Below the pieces are notes generated by a model that was given only the letters and a program-made list of their open reading frames with translations, was not told where the DNA came from and made no database searches. From contig NZ_CP040428.1 of assembly GCF_005671395.1 (NCBI RefSeq), positions 4,216,001 to 4,280,000 of the forward strand: 64,000 nucleotides of DNA, read 5' to 3'. Position numbers and translations under genes: made by a program. The stretch comes from Jejubacter calystegiae. GTDB lineage: Bacteria; Pseudomonadota; Gammaproteobacteria; Enterobacterales; Enterobacteriaceae. Numbering within the stretch: the stretch's first letter is position 1; every line of letters begins with the position of its first letter. Of the stretch, positions 39,467 to 47,826 are shown one piece after another.

Positions 39467-41212
39467 TCACGACAGAGGATGAGCCTCATCGCTGGTTTTC
39501 AGTACCGACAGATGGTCCGAATCCGGCGCTACGCCGTCCGGCTCCACGTTCTGAAGCCGTAGCACATCGCCCATAATCTGGCTGAAGACCGGCGCCGCCA
39601 CCGCACCACCGTAATATTCGCCGTTCTGCGGATTATTGATCATCACCACCAGCGCGTAACGCGGATTGGTGGCCGGCGCCACGCCGGCGGTGTAAGCCAC
39701 ATAGTTGTCGATATAGTGGCCATCCGGCCCAATCTTTTTCGCCGTGCCGGTTTTTACCGCCACCCGATAGTTACGCACCGCGGCCTTAATCCCGCCGCCA
39801 CCCGGCAGGGCAACGCTTTCCATCATATGTTCCACCTGGTGGACAATTTGCTCCGGCATCACCCGCTGCCCTTCTACCGGCGGATCGATACGAGTAATCG
39901 ACAGCGGCCGTTCGATACCGAAACCACCAATCGTGGCGTAGACATGGGCCAGCTGTAGCGGCGTGACCATCAATCCATAGCCGAACGAAAAGGTGGCGCG
40001 ATCCAGTTTGCCCCAGATGCGGCGGTGCGGCAGCAGGCCGCTACTCTCGCCGGTCAGGCCCAGCCCCGTAGGCTGACCGAAGCCGAAGGCTTTATAGGTC
40101 TGCATCAGAGCGTTAATCGGCATCGCCAGCGACAGTCGGGAGACGCCGACATCGCTCGACTTCTGCAGGATGCCAGTCAGCGTCAGCTCCGGATAGTAAC
40201 CGACATCGCGAATCATATGACCGTCGATACGCCAGGGATGGGTATCCACTACGCTGTCCGGCTGAACGATCCCCTTACGCAGAGCCGTCATTAATACCAG
40301 GGGTTTGACCGTCGAGCCAGGCTCAAAGGTATCGCTGATGGCGCGGTTACGAAAATCATCCAGGGTGGCCCCGGCGCGATTGTTAGGGTTAAAGGTGGGA
40401 TAGCTGGCCATCGCCAGCACCTCACCGGTATGGACATCCAACAATACCGAGGCACCCGACTTTGCTTTATTCCAGGTGACGGCGTTACTAAGCGCATCTT
40501 CGGTGACGGTCTGTAACCGCCGGTCGATGCTCAGGATAATATTGTGGGCAGGCACTGGCGGGCGTTCGGTGATATTTTCGATAACCTTGCCGTAGCGATC
40601 TTTTCGTACCCGCCGTTCGCCGGGCTTACCGGTCAGCTGGCGGTTAAAGCTTTTCTCGACCCCTTCAATACCCCGGTCATCGATATTGGTGAAGCCAATC
40701 AGATTCGCCGCCACGTGGCCCGAGGGATAAAAACGTCGCGATTCCTGACGCAGGCTGATGCCGGGTAAACGCAGCTTTTTAATATATTGCGCCTGCTGCG
40801 GGTCAAGCTGGCGCGCCAGATAGACAAAGCGCCCTTTCGGATTATGCTCAATACGGTGAGCTATCTCGCTGAGCGGCTGTTTCAGCACCGTCGCCAGCGC
40901 CTGCCAGCGGGCGTTAATCTGCACGCCGCCCTTTTGACCGACGATAAGGGGATCGGCCCAGACCGCCGCTACCGGTACGCTGACCGCCAGCGGCTGGCCG
41001 TTGCGATCCTCAATCATACCGCGAGGCACCACCAGCGGCTCTTCACGCAGCGAACGCTTATCCTCTTCCTTTACCAGGTGATCTGGCTCAACCAGCTGCA
41101 GCCAGGCCACCCGGCCAAGAATCACCAGTAAACTCACCAGAATGGCAATGCAGAGCAGCCCGTAACGCCAGTGGACAAAGTTCAGGCTTGTCGCGCCGCG
41201 CAATTTTTTCAC
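39467..41212 (-). CDS. FtsI-like class B penicillin-binding protein (PBP3SAL-type)
   Basis: 581 residues from the GTG at 41212 (AAGGAGAGGAT directly ahead), giving [12 protein letters not shown]; the frame to 41281 is unsupported. One membrane anchor (about 18-38) and the FtsI transpeptidase: active-site [19 protein letters not shown] (SSD where E. coli FtsI has SSN) and KTGTAKK. Not the essential ftsI of the dcw cluster; Salmonella has a second FtsI, PBP3SAL, in this same place beside rlmA, reported to work at acidic pH. Septal peptidoglycan crosslinking is the likely role. Confidence 0.88.
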   Translation of the reverse strand: MKKLRGATSLNFVHWRYGLLCIAILVSLLVILGRVAWLQLVEPDHLVKEEDKRSLREEPLVVPRGMIEDRNGQPLAVSVPVAAVWADPLIVGQKGGVQINARWQALATVLKQPLSEIAHRIEHNPKGRFVYLARQLDPQQAQYIKKLRLPGISLRQESRRFYPSGHVAANLIGFTNIDDRGIEGVEKSFNRQLTGKPGERRVRKDRYGKVIENITERPPVPAHNIILSIDRRLQTVTEDALSNAVTWNKAKSGASVLLDVHTGEVLAMASYPTFNPNNRAGATLDDFRNRAISDTFEPGSTVKPLVLMTALRKGIVQPDSVVDTHPWRIDGHMIRDVGYYPELTLTGILQKSSDVGVSRLSLAMPINALMQTYKAFGFGQPTGLGLTGESSGLLPHRRIWGKLDRATFSFGYGLMVTPLQLAHVYATIGGFGIERPLSITRIDPPVEGQRVMPEQIVHQVEHMMESVALPGGGGIKAAVRNYRVAVKTGTAKKIGPDGHYIDNYVAYTAGVAPATNPRYALVVMINNPQNGEYYGGAVAAPVFSQIMGDVLRLQNVEPDGVAPDSDHLSVLKTSDEAHPLS

Positions 41213-41419
41213 ATCCTCTCCTTCGCGGTTAACCGGAAAACAGCCCCGATTAAACCCGACATTAAGCACAGATAACGTCACAAAATGCTAATAGCGACCA
41301 ACGCTTTGCAACAGAACACAACCAGAGGGCGGGTTCAGTAACACTCTGAAAAACCATACTCTTTTAGCAGGTTCAAAGTGGTTACCGGGTAACCAGAGGC
41401 GGGAAATATAGCGGGCAAC

Positions 41420-41459
41420 AAAAAACCCCGCGCCCAATATGATGGAAGCTGCGGGGTTT
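41420..41459 (-). terminator. Terminator of cspC
   Basis: Stem AAACCCCGC/GCGGGGTTT with a T-run on the minus strand, 36 bp past the stop. Confidence 0.85.
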
Positions 41460-41494
41460 CACTAACCTGCAACCATAGCGGTTGCGCAAAATTA

Positions 41495-41704
41495 TCAGAT
41501 GGCGACCACGTTAACGGCTGCCGGGCCCTTCTGGCCGTCCTGAATTTCAAATTCAACTTTCTGACCTTCGGCCAGCGTTTTGAAACCGTTGCCCTGGATA
41601 GCAGAGAAGTGTACGAACACATCTTTGCTGCCATCGGCCGGAGTGATGAAACCAAAGCCTTTAGACTCGTTGAACCACTTAACTTGACCTGTGATCTTTG
41701 CCAT
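41495..41704 (-). CDS. cspC: Cold-shock-family RNA chaperone CspC
   Basis: 69-residue OB-fold protein nearly identical to E. coli CspC, with RNP1 KGFGFIT and RNP2 VFVHFSAI. Constitutive paralogue that stabilises rpoS and other mRNAs. It follows the yobF frame as in E. coli, although that frame is damaged here. Confidence 0.95.
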   Translation of the reverse strand: MAKITGQVKWFNESKGFGFITPADGSKDVFVHFSAIQGNGFKTLAEGQKVEFEIQDGQKGPAAVNVVAI

Positions 41705-41715
41705 TTACAAATTCC

Positions 41716-41844
41716 TTAAATTGTTTTCTTCGCCCGCAGGCGCAACTTAGATAAAACTGAGACATTACTGCTTGAGGCACTAATATAAGGTTCGGCAGAG
41801 AAGCGGTATTCAACGACATCGTGTTTACTCAGGACTTCTTTGAC
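41716..41844 (-). pseudogene. yobF: yobF-like frame without a usable start
   Basis: The frame reads [20 protein letters not shown] and ends RLRAKKTI, the conserved C-terminal two thirds of YobF (47 residues in E. coli). Upstream, one extra base relative to E. coli moves the first codons out of frame, the codon before TGT GGC is not ATG, and an in-frame TAA lies at 41845-41847. No ATG, GTG or usable TTG opens the frame. Either yobF is broken, or translation starts unconventionally (for example CTG at 41832). YobF is a small stress protein co-transcribed with cspC. Confidence 0.55.
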
Positions 41845-41847
41845 TTA

Positions 41848-42401
41848 ACATGCCACAAAAAAACAGAACTATACCTCGTTTAACCCATCGTGTTATCACA
41901 CACAACGTTAACGATGGCAAGCCATTTTTAGGCGTGTCACGATCTGCCGCACAGATTCAGATATTCACCAGATAAACAGCGCCCCATTATGCACCTGCGT
42001 GCGCTAAAGCTGCAGTACCCTACCGCAAGGAATGAGGGCTGGCGCCCCGTTTCGCTGCGACTTTTTCACCATAGCTCAAACACTTCCGCCCGTCCAGGCG
42101 AACTGTTAAAAAGTCGTGCCGCCTCGCTTTTTTGGTTATATCATTTACGGACAACTTATAACATAAAGTAATGAATAAAGCGCCACAGGCCAAGTTTAGC
42201 CGCTAACCCTCAGACTCGCCAGTTTGTTCCCGATAATAAAATCTGAGCCATTCAACAATATATTGCACCAGAATAATGACGATTTAATGACAACGCATCA
42301 TAAGCGTGCGCGACCTGCACCAATATATAAACCGACACAATGACATGATGAGATAATCCCGAAACCAAATAATTACTGGTCCGTGATGTAATAGCGTTTC
42401 C
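41848..42401. other. Upstream region of yobF-cspC
   Basis: Long, fairly AT-rich leader/promoter region with an imperfect inverted repeat CCATCG/CGATGG (41,885-41,917). A 60-codon plus-strand frame at 41,989-42,171 looks like chance. I see no other gene in it. Confidence 0.5.
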
Positions 42402-43397
42402 TTATTCCCGGGCTATTGCCAAATACTGACCAATGCGCAGCGGACGGAAAGCGGCCTCCTGTTCCCCTACCGCACTCAACGCCGCGCACAGTTCACGCGG
42501 CGGCGCGTCCAGCGATTCATCCGCCAGCTCAAATACTCCCCAGTGAATGGGAATGGCAAGGGGGCGTCCTATCGCCCTCCAGAGCGCCACCGCCTCCTGA
42601 GGCCCCATATGGTGATCGCGCATAAACCAGCGTGGCTCATAGGCGCCAATAGGAATCGCAGCCCCATCCAGCGCGCCAAGACGCTGGGGAATCTCCAGCA
42701 GCAGATCGCTGTAGCCAGTATCGCCGCTGAACCAGAAGCGCCGGGAAGCCCATTCCACCACCCAACCACACCACAGAGAACGGTTGCGATCCCAGGGGGT
42801 ACGCATACTCCAGTGACGTGCGGGCACCGCAGTCAGCGTAATACCATTGAGCTCGTGGTTCTGCCACCAGTCGCGCTCCACAACCTGATGAATACCCCGG
42901 CGTCGAAACCAGATTCCCAGACCTGCAGGGACCAGAAAAGCAGCATAGGGAAAACGCCGGTGCAATAGCCGTATGCTGGCGCTGTCGAGATGATCGTAGT
43001 GGTTATGAGAGATAAGCACCGCATCAAGCTGCGGGAGATCGTCCGGCACCAGGGCCAGCGGCGTCCTGCGCTGGGGCCCCCAGAAACGCAGCGGAGAGGC
43101 GCGGTGGGAAAAGACCGGATCGGTTAACAGATAGCGGCCATTGATACGCAGCAGCAATGTGGCATGGCCCAGCCACCAGACGGCATCTTCATTGCCGCAA
43201 ATGTCGGCATACTGCCACCAGCGCGCGATAAACCCCGGGTAACCGTCATCAGGAGGAAAGGGAAGCCCCTGCTCGCGGCGCATTCTACGCCAGCGCTTTA
43301 AATCGCCGGGCTGACGGCGGCCCGGCTCAATATTGCAGAAGCCATTGGGAAGATGGTGCGCCTGTTGGGGATCATACCAGGGGTTTTTCCAGGGCAT
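42402..43397 (-). CDS. MBL-fold metal-dependent hydrolase (RomA/NAPE-PLD-like)
   Basis: 331 residues with a strong GGAGG site. Metallo-beta-lactamase fold: metal motif SHNHYDHLD (about 130-138), preceding WLGHATLLLRINGRYLLTDPVF, later PARHWS, FSGDTGYSD and IPIHWGVF. This resembles the RomA and NAPE-phospholipase-D-like branch, so a lipid or small phosphodiester substrate is possible but unproven. No signal peptide. E. coli K-12 lacks it between cspC and yebO, so it is an accessory insertion in a core region. Confidence 0.8.
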   Translation of the reverse strand: MPWKNPWYDPQQAHHLPNGFCNIEPGRRQPGDLKRWRRMRREQGLPFPPDDGYPGFIARWWQYADICGNEDAVWWLGHATLLLRINGRYLLTDPVFSHRASPLRFWGPQRRTPLALVPDDLPQLDAVLISHNHYDHLDSASIRLLHRRFPYAAFLVPAGLGIWFRRRGIHQVVERDWWQNHELNGITLTAVPARHWSMRTPWDRNRSLWCGWVVEWASRRFWFSGDTGYSDLLLEIPQRLGALDGAAIPIGAYEPRWFMRDHHMGPQEAVALWRAIGRPLAIPIHWGVFELADESLDAPPRELCAALSAVGEQEAAFRPLRIGQYLAIARE

Positions 43398-43437
43398 TGG
43401 GCCTCCGCAGAATCAGCCTCTGGATGATATAGCAGAT

Positions 43438-43710
43438 TCAGCGCTCCGCTACCAGCCGCACCAGCTCTTCGTCGTTATCATCCTGAACCAGTACGGGCGC
43501 ATCCTTTTCAGGTTCATTGGCCTCGCACAGACGACGCAGCAGCGCGTTTTGTCGCTTCTGCTGTTCGAGCAGCGCTTCAAGCAACGCGACCTGCTCGCTG
43601 GCCCTGACGCTTGCGCGATTAACAAAAAACCACACCACCAGACCAATCACCAGCATCAATCCGGAGACCGCCAGCGAGGCCACATTTAACGTATTCATGA
43701 GTTCATTCAT
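43438..43710 (-). CDS. yebO: Small membrane protein YebO
   Basis: 90 residues (E. coli 95). One N-terminal membrane helix (about 10-30, VIGLVVWFFVNRAS), then a coiled segment LLEALLEQQKRQNALLRRL and the conserved end RLVAER. In E. coli it lies next to mgrB and is PhoPQ-associated. Function unknown. Confidence 0.92.
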   Translation of the reverse strand: MNELMNTLNVASLAVSGLMLVIGLVVWFFVNRASVRASEQVALLEALLEQQKRQNALLRRLCEANEPEKDAPVLVQDDNDEELVRLVAER

Positions 43711-43784
43711 TTAACCACCTCAAACAAACCCGGATTCTACCGCGGGTCTGCCCGGGACACCACCGGCGCAAGCGCCCTTACTCG

Positions 43785-43928
43785 CTACCAGGGGATAAAT
43801 TTATTCACAACGCAAATACCGTTAAAGAATGGTTCATCCTGATCGCACATGGCGTTCAGCATCTGTGTCCACATCAACAGGCAGGCTATCAGGACGACTA
43901 TCAGGATGATCCACCAGTATTTTCTCAC
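43785..43928 (-). CDS. mgrB: PhoQ feedback inhibitor MgrB
   Basis: 47 residues, the same length as E. coli, with GTG start at 43928 and GGAG ahead. It reads VRKYWWIILIVVLIACLLMW, then periplasmic MCDQDEPFFNGICVVNKFIPW. The two periplasmic cysteines and the QD and FIPW motifs required for PhoQ inhibition are present. Loss of mgrB is a known route to colistin resistance; here it is intact. I found only one GGTTTA half site, not a full PhoP box, upstream. Confidence 0.93.
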   Translation of the reverse strand: MRKYWWIILIVVLIACLLMWTQMLNAMCDQDEPFFNGICVVNKFIPW

Positions 43929-44092
43929 ATCGACTCCATTGTTGTCGGGCAGGGTATGCTACCATCCTGGCATCGCCAGGTTAAACCAAACTTCACTCAT
44001 TCAGCGTTTCCTTTAGGAATCATCAGATTGTTAAGATCTGCCCGCTGTTTTACCCTGGCTTTCGCAAATCAATATCAAATAAGAGGGAATTA

Positions 44093-44335
44093 ATGCGCAT
44101 CCTGATTCGTATCATTATTGTGCTGGCGCTCATCTGGATTGGCTTACTCCTGAGCGGCTATGGGGTGCTTATCGGCAGCAAGGAGAACGCTGCAGGGCTG
44201 GGACTACAGTGTAAATATCTGACCGCCCGCAGCACTCAGACCGTTCAGTACGTTCACACCGACAGCGGTATCATCGGCATTACGGACTGCCCGGTACTGC
44301 GCAAGACCGGCGACGCGGTCGACGACGGCAAATAA
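44093..44335 (+). CDS. yobH: YobH family protein
   Basis: 80 residues (E. coli 79). Signal-like membrane helix (about 3-24), then GVLIGSKENAAGLGLQCKYLTAR, near-identical to E. coli YobH. Probably exported or anchored; function unknown. AGAGGGAA precedes the ATG. Confidence 0.92.
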   Translation: MRILIRIIIVLALIWIGLLLSGYGVLIGSKENAAGLGLQCKYLTARSTQTVQYVHTDSGIIGITDCPVLRKTGDAVDDGK

Positions 44336-44338
44336 GCG

Positions 44339-44369
44339 ATTACGGCCCCGCCAGGGGCGGGGCCGTAAT
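44339..44369. terminator. Symmetric hairpin between yobH and kdgR
   Basis: Perfect 14-bp arms ATTACGGCCCCGCC/GGCGGGGCCGTAAT with an AGG loop between convergent genes; no T-tract. Confidence 0.65.
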
Positions 44370-44371
44370 TA

Positions 44372-45163
44372 TCAGAACGGATAGTCGTGATAGCCCTGTT
44401 GTTCGGAGATATTGCGTGCGGCGCGATGCAACATCGCCACATACTCATGCAGTTTTTCTTCAGAGAAACGTAAAGTCGGGAACGAAATACTCAGTCCGGC
44501 AATCACCACGCCGAAACGGTCGAATACCGGCACCGCAATACAGCGCAACCCCTCTTCCTGTTCCTCATTATCTTCCCCGTAACCCAGTCTTTTCACCGTA
44601 TCCAGAACCGGCAGCAGCTCTTCGGTGCTACCAACGGTACGTGATGTGCTGCGGGTATACTCAATGTGCGAGAGGATTTCCTTTACCTCGTCGCGATCGC
44701 GCCAGGCCAGCAGCACCTTCCCAATAGCGGTACTGTGCAGCGGGTTCCGGCGACCAATACGCGAATACATACGCAGGTTATACATGGAGTCGATTTTGTG
44801 GATGTAGACAATGCTGTCTTCATCCAGCGCCCCCAGATGGATGGTCTCTTTGGTCTGACGCGACAGCTCGCGCATCTGAATGTCGGCACTGCGAATCAGA
44901 TCGACATTCTGCAGCGAGCGGGCACCCAGCTCAAAAAGCTTCAGAGTCAGAGAATACTTTTCCGACTCGCCTTCCTGAGCGACGTAACCCAGCGACTTCA
45001 TGGTCTGCAAAAAGCGGTATACCGTGCTTTTCGACATCATTACGCGCTGCGACAGCTCGGTTATCCCTATTTCGCGTTCTTCGCCCAACGCCTGAAGAAT
45101 ACCGAATACCTTCAGTACGGAAGAGACCGAATCCGGCTGCTTATCCAAGTCTGCGACTGCCAT
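44372..45163 (-). CDS. kdgR: KdgR, IclR-family repressor of pectin/KDG catabolism
   Basis: 263 residues, as in E. coli. IclR winged helix (about 12-75, ITELSQRVMMSKSTVYRFLQ) and C-terminal ligand domain (HLGALDEDSIVYIHKID, RRNPLHSTAIGKVLLAW). Represses 2-keto-3-deoxygluconate uptake and metabolism genes. Divergent from yebQ. Confidence 0.97.
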   Translation of the reverse strand: MAVADLDKQPDSVSSVLKVFGILQALGEEREIGITELSQRVMMSKSTVYRFLQTMKSLGYVAQEGESEKYSLTLKLFELGARSLQNVDLIRSADIQMRELSRQTKETIHLGALDEDSIVYIHKIDSMYNLRMYSRIGRRNPLHSTAIGKVLLAWRDRDEVKEILSHIEYTRSTSRTVGSTEELLPVLDTVKRLGYGEDNEEQEEGLRCIAVPVFDRFGVVIAGLSISFPTLRFSEEKLHEYVAMLHRAARNISEQQGYHDYPF

Positions 45164-45189
45164 TAATCACCTCGGCGCAATTTGTTTTA

Positions 45190-45211
45190 TAAAAATCAGA
45201 ACTGGTTTTTA
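45190..45211. promoter_or_regulatory. Inverted repeat in the kdgR-yebQ gap, possible KdgR site
   Basis: TAAAAA...TTTTTA arms around TCAGAACTGG; it shares the A-rich/T-rich layout but not all core bases of KdgR operators. Confidence 0.3.
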
Positions 45212-45340
45212 GTATAATTTGACCACCCGCGTGCCGCAATCGCTGTGCGCCAGTTTCGTTACAAATCTGCGACATTCAGCTGCACCATCGATGATAAACT
45301 GGTCGCTTTATTAAACTTTTTGCCACTAATCCGTCATTTT

Positions 45341-46711
45341 ATGGAAAACTCCCCCGCAGACGGCATGCCGCTGCCCCAACGCTACGGCGCTATTATCACC
45401 ATCGCTCTGGGTATTATGATGTCGGTGCTGGATGGCGCGATTGCTAATGTAGCACTGCCGACGCTCTCCCAGGAACTGCAGGCCAGCCCGGCCAGCACCA
45501 TCTGGGTGGTCAACGCCTATCAGATGGCGATTATGGTGTCGCTACTGTCATTCTCTTTTTTAGGCGATATGGTCGGCTACCGCCGTATCTACCGCTACGG
45601 GCTGGCGCTGTTTAGCCTGACGTCGCTGATGTGTGCCCTTTCCCCTACGCTGGAATGGCTGATTGCCGCCCGCATCCTTCAGGGCTTTAGCGCAGCGGCG
45701 GTAATGAGCGTGAATACCGCGCTGATTCGCCTGATCTATCCCCGCGCCCAACTGGGACGCGGGCTCGCCATTAACGCGTTGATCGTAGCGGTCTCCGCCG
45801 CCGCTGGCCCCACCGTGGCCGCGGCGATTCTGTCGGTCGCTACCTGGCACTGGCTGTTTCTGATTAACCTGCCCATCGGCGTTGTGGGACTGATTCTGGC
45901 GCTGCGCTGGCTACCAGCCAACACCGAAAAACAGCGTCAGCGCTTCGATCTGCCCAGCGCGCTGATGAACGCCCTGACCTTTGGCCTGCTGATCGGCGCC
46001 CTGAGCGGCTTCGCGCAGGGACAGCCGCCGCTGCTGGTTGCCGGTGAGTGTATCGCGCTGTTGATTATCGGTACGCTCTTTGTGCGCCGTCAGCTGCGCC
46101 TGGAAGTGCCGTTACTGCCAGTGGACCTGCTACGTATTCCGATTTTTTCGCTATCAATGGCGACCTCTATCTGTTCGTTTACCGCACAGATGCTGGCGCT
46201 GGTCGCCCTGCCGTTCTGGATGCAAGGGGTGCTGGGACGCAGCGAAGTGGAGACAGGGTTGCTGCTGACCCCCTGGCCTATCGCGACTATGCTGGTGGCG
46301 CCTGTGGCCGGAAGACTGATCGAACATGTCCATGCCGGACCGCTGGGTGCGCTGGGGCTGTTGCTGTTTACCACCGGGCTGGTGGCGCTGGCGCTACTTA
46401 CGGATACCCCTGGCGATATGGATATCATCTGGCGTATGGCGCTGTGCGGCGTCGGATTTGCGCTGTTCCAGTCGCCGAATAACCATACCCTTATATCCAG
46501 CGCTCCACGTAACCGCAGCGGCGGTGCCAGCGGGATGCTGGGCACCGCGCGTCTGACCGGTCAGAGCATCGGAGCCGCGCTGGTGGCGCTGATGTTTAAC
46601 CTGTTTAACGACAGCGGTACCCAGTCCGCCCTCTGGCTGGCGGCCGCTTTTGCCTGTATAGCGGCAATCATCAGCAGCCTGCGCCTGAGTCAGCCCCACA
46701 GTCGCGCATAA
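45341..46711 (+). CDS. yebQ: MFS drug-resistance-type transporter YebQ
   Basis: 456 residues (E. coli 457) from ATG 45341, giving MENSPADGMPLPQRYG; the upstream extension is unsupported. DHA2-type transporter with 14 membrane segments; motif VLDGAIANVALPTL in helix 1 and GLLLTPWPIATMLVAP. Substrate unknown. Adjacent to kdgR as in E. coli. Confidence 0.92.
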   Translation: MENSPADGMPLPQRYGAIITIALGIMMSVLDGAIANVALPTLSQELQASPASTIWVVNAYQMAIMVSLLSFSFLGDMVGYRRIYRYGLALFSLTSLMCALSPTLEWLIAARILQGFSAAAVMSVNTALIRLIYPRAQLGRGLAINALIVAVSAAAGPTVAAAILSVATWHWLFLINLPIGVVGLILALRWLPANTEKQRQRFDLPSALMNALTFGLLIGALSGFAQGQPPLLVAGECIALLIIGTLFVRRQLRLEVPLLPVDLLRIPIFSLSMATSICSFTAQMLALVALPFWMQGVLGRSEVETGLLLTPWPIATMLVAPVAGRLIEHVHAGPLGALGLLLFTTGLVALALLTDTPGDMDIIWRMALCGVGFALFQSPNNHTLISSAPRNRSGGASGMLGTARLTGQSIGAALVALMFNLFNDSGTQSALWLAAAFACIAAIISSLRLSQPHSRA

Positions 46712-46737
46712 AAAAAGCGCCATCCGGCGCTTTTTTG
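46712..46737. terminator. Bidirectional terminator yebQ/htpX
   Basis: Stem AAAAAGCGCC/GGCGCTTTTT with an ATCC loop, six flanking A and T residues. Confidence 0.9.
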
Positions 46738-46751
46738 TTTAATACCCTGAA

Positions 46752-47633
46752 TTACTTCAGGTACTCCCCGCTACGCAGCGCTTCGATACGCTTATCGAGC
46801 GGCGGATGGCTCATAAACAGTTCGCTAAAGGATTTACCCTTACCGTTGATACAGAACGCCATCATGCTGCTGGCTTCCTGCGGTTCGTAACTGGTCTTCA
46901 GACGCTGCAGCGCAGCGATCATCTTTTCACGCCCTACCAGCTTCGCAGAGCCGGCATCGGCGTGGAATTCACGGTAGCGCGAGAACCACATGGTGATAAT
47001 ACTGGCCAGAATACCGAATACCAGTTCCAGCACCATGGAAACGGCAAAGTAGATCATCGGGTTACCGTTGGAGCTTTCGCCTTCGTCGCGGTTACCGCTC
47101 AGGAAACCCGCAGCCAGCTGCGCGATAATACGCGAGATAAAGATAACGAAGGTGTTCACTACCCCCTGAATCAGAGTCATGGTGACCATGTCGCCATTGG
47201 CGATATGGCTGATTTCGTGAGCGATCACCGCCTCAGCCTCGTCCTGATTCATGTTCTGCAACAGACCGGTACTGACCGCCACCAGCGACGCATCGCGTCG
47301 GGCGCCGGTCGCGAAGGCGTTGATATCCGGCGCATGGTAGATAGCCACCTGCGGCATAGCGATGCCCGCCTGCTGCGCCTGACGGCTTACGGTTTCCATC
47401 AGCCAGCGTTCGGTCTCGTTACGCGGCTGCTCAATAACTTCCCCCCCTACCGAACGCAGCGCCATCCATTTGGACATCAGCAGCGATACGATAGATCCGC
47501 CAAAGCCAAACAGCAGCGCCATAATCAACAGACCACTAACGCTGCTGGACTGAATTCCCGTCAGGCTTAGCACAATCCCGAAGACGACCATAACGGCAAG
47601 GTTGGTCAGCAGGAAAAGCGCGATTCGCATCAT
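46752..47633 (-). CDS. htpX: Inner-membrane zinc metalloprotease HtpX
   Basis: 293 residues, same as E. coli. M48B peptidase with four membrane helices; the zinc site HEISH lies at about 139-143 with the third ligand Glu in [12 protein letters not shown]. Degrades misfolded membrane proteins with FtsH; Cpx-induced in E. coli. Confidence 0.97.
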   Translation of the reverse strand: MMRIALFLLTNLAVMVVFGIVLSLTGIQSSSVSGLLIMALLFGFGGSIVSLLMSKWMALRSVGGEVIEQPRNETERWLMETVSRQAQQAGIAMPQVAIYHAPDINAFATGARRDASLVAVSTGLLQNMNQDEAEAVIAHEISHIANGDMVTMTLIQGVVNTFVIFISRIIAQLAAGFLSGNRDEGESSNGNPMIYFAVSMVLELVFGILASIITMWFSRYREFHADAGSAKLVGREKMIAALQRLKTSYEPQEASSMMAFCINGKGKSFSELFMSHPPLDKRIEALRSGEYLK

Positions 47634-47788
47634 AATTTTTTTAACCTCGTTTAAACCAAACGCACTACGCGATTCCTCATATCGTGAGGCGCGAAAGCGT
47701 TATTTTCAACGATCGGAGGTCGCCAGGTGACTAAAAAGACATATCTTTACATTTTGTAGCATTTCGCTAACGCAATGCTGAGAAAGCC

Positions 47789-47820
47789 TAAAAAAACAGG
47801 CACAAAACTTTGTGCCTGTT
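47789..47820 (-). terminator. Terminator of prc
   Basis: Perfect 12-bp stem AACAGGCACAAA/TTTGTGCCTGTT with T8 on the minus strand. Confidence 0.92.
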
Positions 47821-47826
47821 GGGGGG

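Noticed and set aside
41989-42171. 60-codon plus-strand frame in the cspC upstream region
   Set aside because: Basic, low-complexity translation, no convincing ribosome site, and the region is promoter/leader DNA for yobF-cspC.
43929-44060. PhoP box before mgrB
   Set aside because: Only a single GGTTTA half site is visible; the second half at the 11-bp period is missing in my reading, so I did not annotate it.
47700-47760. CpxR box before htpX
   Set aside because: GTAAA-N5-GTCTT on the minus strand matches only the first half of the CpxR consensus.
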